64,000 nt of DNA from assembly GCA_030770535.1 (NCBI GenBank), contig JASVEC010000010.1, positions 1,364,001 through 1,428,000 of the forward strand, in the 5' to 3' direction. The stretch is from Batkoa obscura (taxonomy: Eukaryota > Entomophthoromycota > Entomophthoromycetes > Entomophthorales > Batkoaceae). The notes under the pieces are model-generated. The model had not been told where the DNA came from. It saw nothing but the letters and a program-made list of their open reading frames with translations, and did not search any database. Of this stretch, positions 33,067 to 43,468 are shown one piece after another (the stretch's first letter is position 1; each line of letters begins with the position of its first letter). Position numbers and translations under genes: made by a program.

Positions 33067-34448
33067 TCAAATTTATTTGTTATTTAAATAAAGGAGTCTG
33101 ATATCTTAACTAAGTCCGAGCTCTGCTTTATTTGATTGACACTATAAATGTATGTTCTGATATTAAAGATCATTGCTTAAAAAGTTACCAATTAGCTAGA
33201 TGTTTTTATATTTTGGGTATGATGAATGTTATATTAATCATCATTAAATATTATATTAAACTTTTCACTTGCTATCTTAGTTTTTAGTTATAATTGTTAT
33301 AGTAATACAAATTACTATAATAAGTATATATCATTTATTTTTAAGCAGTTATAAATTGAAAGTACTCAAAATAATGTTTTAAAGATATACTATAAATTTG
33401 CAGCAAAGTGTATACCAATGACTCTAGCATGCCAATTTTTATCATCAAAACCAAATAATTTTAATAAAAGTACACATTATAGGTTACCAAATTGAACATT
33501 AGAAGTAAACAAAATTTCACTCAAAGAATTTTTTGCTAACAAAATAGAACTGATTTGGCCATTTTAATGAAACCTGAGCGTGTTAAAGGACACACAGGCT
33601 AAAGTAAAAGTCTACTATTCGTCTCTTTGCTTGATTGTTAAAATCAATATGAGGATCCCTTTTTTGTTTCGATGCTGACTCACAGTCATTTAAAATTCAT
33701 GTTAAGCAGAAAAACAAACAGACAACTGAATTGGAAGTATGCTTTCATATATTATATTTTACTTTGATTCTTTTCAATCACATCATCATTATTCAAAGTT
33801 CTTTTTTACCATATTAATTACTTTATTGTCCAACAGCAATATATTCTGATTAGCAGATGCTTGTTAAAGAAGTTACTTCATTAAATATATAGACTATGTT
33901 ATTTTTGCTATACTTTAAGTAAACTAACTTACCTTATAGTTAGCAATTCTATTAATTTTGTGAAATTGAATTGCTTTCTAGGGAGCACAATAGTATTTTC
34001 AAGGAATGAACTTTTTATTACAGATTGTTAAACTAATGTAGTATTAACTACACCGCTTTTTTCATTAAGGTAATAATGCTTGATTCTGATGTTTTATTAA
34101 TAAGTCTTTAGAGTGAGTTTTATATACGTCACAATTTGTCCACATGGAATTGGAGCTATTAATTGCATGAAATTGCAAAGACATAGTTTATAATATGTAG
34201 TCCACTATGTTCAGATATAGTTTTAACTTATTTCCAATAAGCTTGGTTCTTAATATTATCATTTCAGAGCTGAATGATATATATATGCTATTGGATTATA
34301 GAAATTCCAAAAGTTTATTCGAGGCTTTATACCATAGATTACTGTAGAAATAATGCTGCTTTTTAAATGTCTTGGTAGTTAAAATGGAACAAAAGATTAC
34401 AAAATAAGGTTTCATAGTTACCTTGAATTCTTTTATTCTAAAAAGTGA
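33067..34448. other. Intergenic
   Basis: 3' flank of the mucin-like gene. No other gene is seen. Confidence 0.35.
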
Positions 34449-34551
34449 ATATGGTAGTGTTTTTTTGACTTCATTTTTTCTATCTCTTAAGCGCTATTTA
34501 AGTGGAAAAATTGTTAATAAAATTCTTAAACCTAAAAATATATCCTCATAT
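34449..34551 (-). mobile_element. Foldback MITE, family 1
   Basis: Minus-strand copy with ATATGGTAGTG and ATATCCTCATAT ends and an AAGCGCTATTTAAG core. Confidence 0.85.
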
Positions 34552-34987
34552 ATTGAATTTTGGTATAGTGCTTTAAAAATGAGATTTGAGATAAAGTAGC
34601 TTATTAAAGCCAATGGCACCAAGAGTTAATATACTCTAGAATGATCTCCTTCTAAATAAGTTATTAAAAAGTAAAATATGTAGTAGTAGAATATAAGATA
34701 GGTTAGTTTTTCATCTATAAAATTTAATCTTACTTTTAATTATTATATTAGCACTACTAACTTATAATTTGTAATTTAAATATATCAATTGAAGTAAATT
34801 TTCATTTTCATACTCTTAATTAAAAATCTTTTAGTAACAGTAATATCAAATATACAGAAATTACATTCTATTTTAAAGTTTCAAAAAGCTACAAAATTAA
34901 AAGTAATAGTAAAATTATATACTAATAATGTTTAAAGTATAATAATGATATTAAAATTTATTAGAATGAAACTAAAAACAAGTTAAG
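34552..34987. other. Spacer between inverted MITE copies
   Basis: 436 bp of AT-rich DNA with no feature. Confidence 0.35.
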
Positions 34988-35094
34988 ATATGGGGATGTA
35001 TTTTTGTATTTAAGAATTTTACTAATAATTTTTCCACTCAAATAGCGCTTAAAAGATGGAAAAAGTAATGAAGCCAAAAAAAACACTCCCATAT
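34988..35094 (+). mobile_element. Foldback MITE, family 1
   Basis: One of the best-preserved copies; ATATGGGGATGTATTT and AACACTCCCATAT ends are both perfect. Confidence 0.9.
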
Positions 35095-36500
35095 AAAATT
35101 ATTATTTTAATAATATATAAAAGTAAATAAATAATTTATTTCAACAACTTTTGATATTTCTTTTATTATAAATATATTCAGTTCAAATATATAATATTAT
35201 TCTAAATACATTAAAATTTGATGTTATATTAATAGTACACAAAATAAAATTTTAACTTTTAATATCATATCCCTTATTAATTTTTATTTTAAATGTTAAA
35301 AACAAATAGTAGAAGAACCTTAAACTCGATTATGTCTTATTATTATACTATATTATATGTACAAGTCTCAGTGAAATTGACCAATTTTGATATTATTAAT
35401 TTTCAATATATTTAAAGGTTTTATTTATTTAATCTATATATAATGAACTTTTAATATTATATTTTAAAATCTATTAATAAATTCCAAATAAAGCAACTGC
35501 TTTAATGTTTGAAAAATGTCAAAGTTTTAGTTACAGATTTTTTAAAAATACAACTTTTCAAACAAAATTTCACTTGTTTTACCAAAAAGATTCTAGAAAA
35601 ATAAACACAATATAAAATATCATATAATAATTCTATTTGTTGCTTAAGATAACTAATAAAACTTCTAAAGGTTCTAATAGAAACTTTCATCTTCCTTAAA
35701 ATTTGACTATACTAACTAATTTAATAAAACGACTTTATAGTACCTTAGTGATCATATTTATTTATACTAAAGTAACCTTAGCTATTTTTTAAATGTTATC
35801 ATGTTATTATCGAAACTTCAGTAATTTTTTAGTACTCCAATAAAAACCGAGGTATTTGATTAAATAAAACAATTGAGTTAAAAAACAATCTAAACATTTT
35901 CAAAATACTCTTGAAGAGTTATGATTTCATGGCATTATAGAGTTGAAATGATGTAATATTCAAAGAATAAACCATTTTTTTATGTTGTTTTATTAATACT
36001 TTACTTTCAGTTACGTTTTCAATTAGGCTAATTACTTAACTAAAGTATCAAACGAATCCTTTAAATTTACATTTATTTTTTTTAATAAACTTTTTAGTAA
36101 AGTTTAAAATGATTTAATGTACAGTTTTAATTGGTTGCTAATATTAATTATTAATTAATATACCTCTTTCAACTTGATAATAGTCATTAGTTTAATTTCA
36201 TAGATGTAACCAATTAACTTACTTAATGACTTGAGGTGACTGTTCTTTGGAACATGAAGTTATTTCTTCCAAATTTAGAATCGCTTTGATTAGTGGCTTT
36301 GTAAAAGTCCAAGCATTCAATGATTGGCTATGATTTAATCTATTAGGGTAGCTACTAAACCTAAAAATTATATATAAACAGGAAATAAATAAAAAGGTCA
36401 ACAGTTTGAATTTGATTATCTTTTACTTTTTTTTATTGCTACTCTTGACCTTTTTATTTTAGAACTTTTTTATTTAAGCTAACATATTAATCATACTATC
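35095..36500. other. Intergenic upstream of kinase gene
   Basis: Very AT-rich. Nothing coding is recognised. Confidence 0.35.
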
Positions 36501-37652
36501 ATGTCTTGTTTAACCTTAAATAATACCTCTTTCGTTAAAGCTGATAAACTGAATGCTTCTCATAAACGTATGTCTTCACCCGCTTTATCCAACTATTTTG
36601 AGTCTCCCAATAAGGCGCTTGCACCAGCAAAATGCTTATACTGCGACGCCAACAACAACTGTCTAATAACTCCTGGGGATACAGTATATAACAAAATTGG
36701 AGGACATATCAATAATAAATTTGACTATGAGAACATTCATTGCTTAAAAAAATTTTTATGTAATGCTTCGGAGACATTTTTTGAAGATGTGTTTGAAGCA
36801 AACTCAACTCACCTTGGTTCTGGAGCCAATGGTTTGGTATCCTGCTATACACCTAAAGACAAAGAGATCCCAAAGCAAGCCGTTAAAGAATTTACTCAGC
36901 TATCGCCTAATGAGCTGGAATCGGATTATTTTAAACGTCATGCTAATGAAATTTATATTGGCGCTATGTTAGAGCATGAAAATATCATCCATGCTCATCA
37001 ATTTTTATATCAAGATAAGAGGTTTTATTTGATTATGGAATATTGTCCGTATGAATTTTTTGATATGGTATGTTCTGGTAAATTAAGTGAAGAAGAAATT
37101 GATGACTTTTTCTTTCAATTGATAAATGGAGTTAAGTTTTTACACAAGAATAATGTAGTTCATCGTGATCTTAAGTTGGAAAATTTAATGATTGATGCTA
37201 ATGGTACCCTTAAAATTGTTGATTTTGGATTTGCGGCTATACTAAAAAATAAAGGTAAAGGTTTACTTTGTAGTGGTTTATGGGGCTCAGATCCATATAT
37301 TGCGCCTGAAATGTTTTCAACAAATCAATATGATGCAACCAAAACGGACATATGGTCGATTGCAATTATTTATTTAGCTTTAGTAACTGGAAGATTTGCT
37401 TGGGATGTAGCTAAAGAGGAGGATCATTATTATGCTAAATACTTAGTTGATTCCGATTCTATTGCGGAATTAATTCCAAATAAAAAAGCGGTGAATTTAA
37501 TAATTTCAATGTTAAATCCAGATCCCAGTAAAAGAGCTTCTATGGATGATATCTGGTCAGATCCTTGGTTTACTTCTATTATGGCTAAACATTATGAAAG
37601 AAGGTTAAAAAATCAACACACTACTACAAGGTTATTACAATTGACCAGTTAA
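36501..37652 (+). CDS. Serine/threonine protein kinase, Hal5/Sat4 (NPR/HRK) type
   Basis: 383 residues, no intron. Kinase domain about 103-365: glycine loop LGSGANGLV, VAIK lysine in QAVKEF (Lys129), catalytic HRDLKLEN (Asp223), DFG at 241-243 (VDFGFA), and GSDPYIAPEMF. The strings AVKEF, MEYCPYEFFDMVCSGKLS and GSDPYIAPE are hallmarks of the fungal-specific Hal5/Sat4/Npr1 group, which regulates plasma-membrane transporters and ion homeostasis. The N-terminal 100 residues contain four cysteines (CLYCDANNNC and another) and little order; they are far shorter than the N-terminal tails of yeast Hal5 or Npr1. All catalytic residues are present. The exact orthologue is not assigned. Confidence 0.9.
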   Translation: MSCLTLNNTSFVKADKLNASHKRMSSPALSNYFESPNKALAPAKCLYCDANNNCLITPGDTVYNKIGGHINNKFDYENIHCLKKFLCNASETFFEDVFEANSTHLGSGANGLVSCYTPKDKEIPKQAVKEFTQLSPNELESDYFKRHANEIYIGAMLEHENIIHAHQFLYQDKRFYLIMEYCPYEFFDMVCSGKLSEEEIDDFFFQLINGVKFLHKNNVVHRDLKLENLMIDANGTLKIVDFGFAAILKNKGKGLLCSGLWGSDPYIAPEMFSTNQYDATKTDIWSIAIIYLALVTGRFAWDVAKEEDHYYAKYLVDSDSIAELIPNKKAVNLIISMLNPDPSKRASMDDIWSDPWFTSIMAKHYERRLKNQHTTTRLLQLTS

Positions 37653-37977
37653 ATGATTTAACTTTGGCAAACTTATTAACGACGATTTATCATGCATCAT
37701 GTTCTTTATCTCTATCTATTATGTGTTCTATCATTTTATTTTTTTGTTTTATTAAAATAGTTTATATTTATTTAATATCTTAATTTTCGTATATTTGTTT
37801 TAATCTAATACACTATCATTATATAACAAATCAAGGAGTAAGAAGGGGGGGGTATTACAAGATGAAAATTCATTATCTAAAGTAACACATGGTTTTAATA
37901 TCTTTTAGATTAGATAAACAAGATTTAAAAATCAAATGTGCAATCAATATATTTTTGATGTAAAATGATTTGTATAG
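37653..37977. other. Intergenic downstream of kinase
   Basis: Contains a G8 run at about 37845. Otherwise nothing. Confidence 0.35.
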
Positions 37978-38110
37978 CTAAATAATCCTAAACGTAGAAT
38001 TGGGAATTTTGATTTTATATCTGTCAATTACAAAAATAGAGAAAGTTCTTATTATTAAATTCAATAAATACAATGCTAAAATACCCAGTTCTATGCTTAG
38101 GATTATTTAG
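37978..38110. mobile_element. Second inverted-repeat element (MITE-like), 133 bp
   Basis: The ends CTAAATAATCCTAA and TTAGGATTATTTAG are perfect inverted repeats over 14 bp. The inverted repeat extends to about 33 bp with a few mismatches (CGTAGAATTGGG against CCCAGTTCTATG). TAG sits on both flanks and may be a short target duplication. The interior (about 65 bp) has no coding potential. It is unrelated to family 1. Only a weak partial match (around 262-290) was noticed elsewhere in the window. Confidence 0.65.
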
Positions 38111-39158
38111 TAGGAAAAAATAAAATATCAGTTCAATGCAATTGAGTTATAAATAAATAAGGCTTATTATTTAACGAGATTTTAAAAAACGAAAAGATAT
38201 TTAAAGCAATTGAGAATTAGATGGGTGTAATGAAACTAGTTGGTTAATAAGCTTTAAAAACAAATATTAAATAGAGAATAAATATTCACTTTTCCCATAT
38301 TTAAAATAATACCTTGTCTTTTAAAATATTTCTTAAAAAACTAGAATTTCTACAAAAAATATTTTTGAAACAATACAATGAGCTCATTTTTGCGTTTTAT
38401 CTATCAGTTTTATTTTAATTTTCTTTAAAATTATTATTTATGAGCTCATAATTTTTAAATTAAAAAAGAATTAAACTTGATTTTGGAATTAAAGGGTCTT
38501 TTTTCAAAAATAGTCTTGATTTGGTAATCAAATTTAATTTTTGTTAAATATTTTTATAGTTGTAACAATAAAACTATTAAAGATAAATAAGGTTATTGCT
38601 TATAACTAACAAAACCCATATACTATGAACAGTAATTTTTCAGTTTATAAATAATCTTTTGAAATTTGATATTAACTTTAAAGTTAAAAAAGTAAAACAT
38701 AAACTTATTTTATTGGTGAAAATTTCAATTCACCAACTTTACCTTAAATTTTTATAATAGTACAAGTTTCACTTTTATTGATAGTTTCATATTTATTTGA
38801 AAGTTATCTTAAATTGAATTAATTCTGATTATCATTATAAGGTGATCATTATTACGTAAGGGTCAAGAAGTTAAGGCTTTATCTGATATGGAGTTTTGAA
38901 AAATCGGGTCCGAATACTAACTCATAAAATTCTAACAATAATTTTGATTTTTTGTTGGATATTTTATTTACTATAAGCTTTTATTTTTATAAACGAACAT
39001 CAAGAATCTACGTAATTGATTGTTTTTTATTATACCTTAATTATAAATATGTTCACTTGATGTATTCAGTATGATGATGAACTTGACACTAATTGTATAA
39101 TTTAATCCAATCAATGCCCTCCCTGTTCTTTTTGATGAGAACTTAATTTTTATTCTCC
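38111..39158. other. AT-rich intergenic
   Basis: Nothing recognised. Confidence 0.35.
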
Positions 39159-39258
39159 TAAGGATGTTTTTTTACTTCATTACTTTTTCTATCTTTTAAG
39201 CGCTATTTGAGTGGAAAATGGTTATTAAAACTCATAAATACAAAAATACATTCTCCTC
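39159..39258 (-). mobile_element. Foldback MITE, family 1 (eroded ends)
   Basis: TTACTTCATTACTTTTTC, the AAGCGCTATTTGAG core and AAAAATACATTC identify it. Both termini have lost the TGGG/CCCA bases. Confidence 0.75.
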
Positions 39259-39653
39259 CTTTTAAAAACGTGGACAAATCTTCAATTGTAAAGGAATTTA
39301 TTTTCACTAAGAAATTGTCCGAGTTTTAAATAAAAAACTGATAAATAAATGAAACTAGAAAAGACATTTAACTTTTTCAAGTCATTAATAAATATACATT
39401 TTTGAACTGTTGACAAAATTCGATGTTTTTATAAACTTTGATGATTGGCTTATTCATTCAACAGTAACTCAAGTAAACAAATCGTAAAATTTCAACTCAA
39501 CAAACATTTAAAATCAAAGTTGAAACGCTTAATGAATATCCAAATAAAAAGATCCCTAGTTTAAACTTATTAAAAAAATTAAAACTAAAACCCTTCTATT
39601 TTAATTAGTATTTTCATTCTTTTAAACCTCCAACTTTAAAATCTCATAATTAT
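39259..39653. other. Intergenic, promoter side of small membrane protein
   Basis: No distinct element is seen. Confidence 0.35.
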
Positions 39654-39926
39654 ATGGAAACACCTGAAAAAAAACGAATAACTACTTATATCGAAGATAC
39701 CAACGTAATCAAATATGATAATTCTCAAGCTTTTCCTCCTTATCCAACTTTAGAAGATCCAGATAAATTACTAGCAGATGGTACTACTATTATTGGCTTC
39801 CCAATTGGTTTAGTCATATTTTTAATTATTTTTTTTACTGGGTTTGGGTTTTGGGTAGCAGGGACAATAAGAAGACTTATATATAGAAAATCGTATTTAG
39901 CTGCTAGGAAAGAAGCAAAGGCATAA
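39654..39926 (+). CDS. Small single-pass membrane protein, unknown
   Basis: 90 residues, no intron. The N-terminal half is polar (MEEDT-type charged residues, PPYPTLEDP). One strong membrane helix lies at about 47-69 (IGFPIGLVIFLIIFFTGFGF). A basic tail follows (RRLIYRKSYLAARKEAKA). Helix flanks predict N-terminus outside or lumenal and C-terminus cytosolic. PPYP is close to but not a PPxY motif. I do not recognise the family. The clean ATG, composition and position between two genes support a real gene. Confidence 0.6.
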   Translation: METPEKKRITTYIEDTNVIKYDNSQAFPPYPTLEDPDKLLADGTTIIGFPIGLVIFLIIFFTGFGFWVAGTIRRLIYRKSYLAARKEAKA

Positions 39927-40223
39927 AAAGAGAGAGATGAGTGTATTTTTACTCATTTATTTGTGGAGAAGGAGGAGAAGGGAAAGGGGAAGGAGTGTTA
40001 GTTTCTTATCTTTTTTTATTATTATTGTCAAAAAAATTAATATTTTTATGTTTTATTAAACAAAATTTTATAATGAGTTTGTACTTTGAATAGTCTTTAT
40101 TTTTTGATTGTTTTTTTAAGCTTAAATCCTGAAATTATTGTGAAATAATGAGTCAAAAAATTTAGTAATAGAAACTAGTAATAGAAACTTAGCTTGCTTT
40201 TTTAATAAAATCAAAAATAAAAG

Positions 40224-41791
40224 ATGAGTTCTATACCATACACTTCTTACACCAAAATAGACAAAACAAATGTATTACCATTTAGTCCCATGTTAAGTAG
40301 TTTAATACGAAAAGGCCAATATATAGCTATTGATTTTGAGTTTACTGGATTAGGAGAAATGGGGTATAATAAGTTAGAGAAAGATATTAATTTGAGGTAT
40401 AAAAAGATGCGAGAGAATGTACAACAATTCAGTTTATTAAGTATGGGATTATCCTTCTTTCATCAAAAAGAAAGTAACGAGAATTTGTTTTTAGCCAATT
40501 CATTCGAACTCACTTTATCTTGTCAGGTAAATTGATTCTATATTATTTTTAATACTTTTTTAAATGTTATTATATTTTATATTTTAGACAACATATAAAA
40601 TCAATCCAAGTTCTTTAGAATTCTTATTAGATAACGGGTTTGATATTAATAATCAGATAAAAAATGGAATCCCATATTTTCCAGGGGATAATGGAATCGA
40701 TAAAGAATTGTTAAAGAAGATAGAACCAAATAATAAAAAAGTAAGTATATAAGTTTTAGCATCTAAACAATAACAATTAACAAAATGAAAAGTTTAAAAG
40801 AGAAGAACGCCCATTAAGTCAACCTGAAAAATACAATCGAATCTTAAGGACAATGGTTTATGAATTAATCACCAGTTCTTGTACATTAATATTACATAAT
40901 GGTTTATTAGATTTAATGTATTTATATAATTCCTTTTTTGCAACATTACCATTAAATTTAGATACTTTTATTGCTGATGTAAGTAGTTGGCCAATTATTC
41001 AACAAAATGGCTTATTTGATACTAAATGTTTAGCTGAATTTCAATTTCGTGAAAAAGCAAGTTATTTATCATTTTTATTTAATAAAGCTTATAGAGAGCA
41101 AACAGTATTGAAGAAAATGAAACAGATAATGGAAGATGATAGTAATGAATTAAAAAACATAAATTATTTTGAAGTGAATATTCAACCTGGGGTTAATTTA
41201 AATAATAAGATAGAAAATGATAAAAAAGAAGTTAAAATTAATCCGAAAGATTCAATAGATTATAATATAGATATTAAAATTGATAAAGAATATTGTATGC
41301 GATATATTTATCATGGTAATTGTCCTAATAAACCTAATAAACAATTAGATTTGGGCCAAGGACCAAATCAACAAAAGTGTATGAAATCTCATCATTTATT
41401 GAATTATTTAAATCATTGTTTAAAATTACAACTTTATAATACAAAGAATAATTCAGATCCTAATGTTCAAGTGTTTTTATTTGAACATTTTAAATCGAAT
41501 ACCAATATTTATCAACAAAGTTTAAAAGTTGCTGAAGATATTTTTATATCAAATAAGGATCCGACTCTTTCAGATACGAAACATACTGCCCCTTATGATG
41601 CTTTTATGACTGCTTATACTTTTTTGCATTTTTTATTTTATCCTGATGTTAAATTGAGATTAGATAATAATAAGGAATTTAAAAATAATATTTATTTAAT
41701 GGGACGAAATTTACCACTGAAGATTGTTAAATCTAAGTTTACTCAATGTTCAAATTCAGCTAATATCATATTAAATAATTTATTGAATTGA
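40224..41791 (+). CDS. TOE1/CAF1-type DEDD 3' exoribonuclease with CCCH finger
   Basis: Exons 40224-40526, 40588-40740 and 40793-41791 encode 484 residues. The domain is of CAF1/PARN type: Exo I AIDFEFTGLG (Asp and Glu near 37-39), Exo II ILHNGLLDLMYLY with its Asp, and a C-terminal PYDAFMTAY (last catalytic Asp). Between Exo II and III lies a CCCH-like zinc finger (CMRYIYHGNCPN, KCMKSHH), the mark of TOE1 relative to PARN and Caf1. TOE1 trims 3' tails of snRNAs and other small nuclear RNAs; that role is assumed from the family. The middle part (about 235-290) is a Lys/Asp/Ile-rich insertion. The 3' end converges on COX17. Confidence 0.85.
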
Positions 41792-41999
41792 ATTAATGAT
41801 AATAATAAAAAGTATTGACTTATAGAGAATTGTAATTTAAATTTATAAAAAATAAAATTTGGAATGATTTAAAAATTATGATTCAAATTTAAAAACAATA
41901 AAAATTACCTAAATCAATTCTAATAATGCTTTAATTTATATTTTATTATTTTTAAAATTCTAGTATAGTTTCCGGATTCTTTCATTTCCTTCACTTAAT

Positions 42000-42182
42000 T
42001 TAAATATTAAACCCAAGGTCTCTCATACATTTTTTATGCTTATTAATAATATCTAAACAATTTTCCTCTCCATTAAGGAAGACACAGTTATCTCTTTCTT
42101 TTTTAGTATCTGGACAAGCACAACATGGTTTTAATTTAGTATCATCTTTCTTTATTGAGGTTTCTACCGGTTTAGAGTCCAT
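42000..42182 (-). CDS. COX17: Cytochrome c oxidase copper chaperone Cox17
   Basis: 60 residues, single exon. It carries copper in the intermembrane space to Sco1 and Cox11 for complex IV. The copper site is KPCCACP (Cys20, 21, 23), and twin CX9C pairs are Cys23-x9-Cys33 and Cys42-x9-Cys52, as needed for Mia40 import. [10 protein letters not shown] and [10 protein letters not shown] match the family, and length is normal (60-70). It is convergent with the TOE1-like gene, about 210 bp between stops. Confidence 0.93.
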   Translation of the reverse strand: MDSKPVETSIKKDDTKLKPCCACPDTKKERDNCVFLNGEENCLDIINKHKKCMRDLGFNI

Positions 42183-42565
42183 TTTTTGTATTTATGATAT
42201 TTGATTTAAAAAAATGAGTTGATTTTGCTTTAAATCGAAAAATAATTTTTTTGGTAATGTAGGGTTTCTGGGTTTACTTTTTATAAGGGATAAAATTGAT
42301 TGGTGACTTCCAGAAGTTTCTTTTCAAATTGATACTAGTTAAATTTCATGAGTAATAGTTTAACAGTAATTAGCAATATGGATTAGTAATATAGATTAGT
42401 TTAAAGACCCGATTGTAATTTTGTTCAATTTTGATATTTAATAAAAGTTGCAAACTTAATACTAAATACTAAGAAATTAGTTGCTTTTTTCCTTAATTTT
42501 AAGATAATTCAAATTATGTTTTTTTTGTCCAATTTTGTAATAATTTTTTAGAGATTTTATATTAC
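42183..42565. other. Intergenic upstream of COX17
   Basis: Holds the COX17 promoter. No motif stands out. Confidence 0.35.
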
Positions 42566-42674
42566 ATAGGGGGGTGTATCTTTTTGTATTTAAGAATTTT
42601 ACTAACAAATTTTCCGCTTTAAATAGTAGTTAAAAAATGGAAAAAAGAATGAAGTCAAAAAAACACTCCCATAG
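42566..42674 (+). mobile_element. Foldback MITE, family 1
   Basis: ATAGGGGGGTGTAT and AACACTCCCATAG ends. The core is altered (AATAGTAGTTAA). The next copy, 38 bp away, is inverted. Confidence 0.85.
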
Positions 42675-42712
42675 GAAGAAAATGGCTAAGAAAAGGGAGA
42701 TTAAAAAATTGT

Positions 42713-42817
42713 ATAGAGGTGTTTTTTTAGTTTCATTACTTTTTCCATTTTTTTGAGTGCTATTCAGGTAGAAAGATTACTAGTAAAATTCTTAAACAAA
42801 AAAATACATCACCATAT
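42713..42817 (-). mobile_element. Foldback MITE, family 1
   Basis: Minus copy, ATAGAGGTGTTT and ACATCACCATA ends, diverged core (GAGTGCTATTCAGG). Confidence 0.8.
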
Positions 42818-43468
42818 TTTTAATTTTAATCAAATTTATAAACTTACCCATATATAAATACTATTAAATAAACAAAATTTTATCAATAAAGCAATAAAAA
42901 GTTGAAATATTTTCTTTTAATAATAATAATAATAATAATAATGTAACTCCACATTTTTGAAATCTCTTAAAAAACAAATATCTTTCACTCCCTATCAGGA
43001 TCATTAATTAAGCCAAACTACTTTCAAAAGTGAAATACTATAATTGAACAAGATTCAATACAAGTTAAATGCATTTTAAAAAATGATGTAAAAAAGACTA
43101 ATATCAAAGCTAGTAATGACTTTGATGACGTATATATTTAGTATGAATATAAAATGCAGTAAATTAATGTATTTTATACTTACAAAAAGTATATAAACAA
43201 TTGTATCTCTTTATTGAGTATTTTTATATTTATTTTAGAAAATAAAACTATACTTTTTAATTCTATTAATTACATTAATTTATTTAACTTAATCTAATAT
43301 ATATTACTTACCCTATACTTATTTACGAAGACTTCAAAACTTTATATTATTCTTAGTCAAACATTGGGTCTATCTTACTTTACTTCATATCAACTCATCC
43401 ATTGGTATGTCTCTAGGCTTAAGGAGCTTAAGATCCTTAGGACTTAAATATGTAATCTTTTTAATTAT
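42818..43468. other. Intergenic with TAA microsatellite
   Basis: A (TAA)n run of about eight units lies at 42920-42943. Otherwise nothing. Confidence 0.4.

Noticed and set aside
33645-33745. Possible further foldback element copy (TTTTTTGTTTC, TTAAGCAGAAAAA)
   Set aside because: Only scattered short matches. The ends and the AGCGCT core are missing.
42920-42943. (TAA)n run as a possible regular-spaced repeat array such as CRISPR
   Set aside because: Simple microsatellite without spacers. The genome is eukaryotic.
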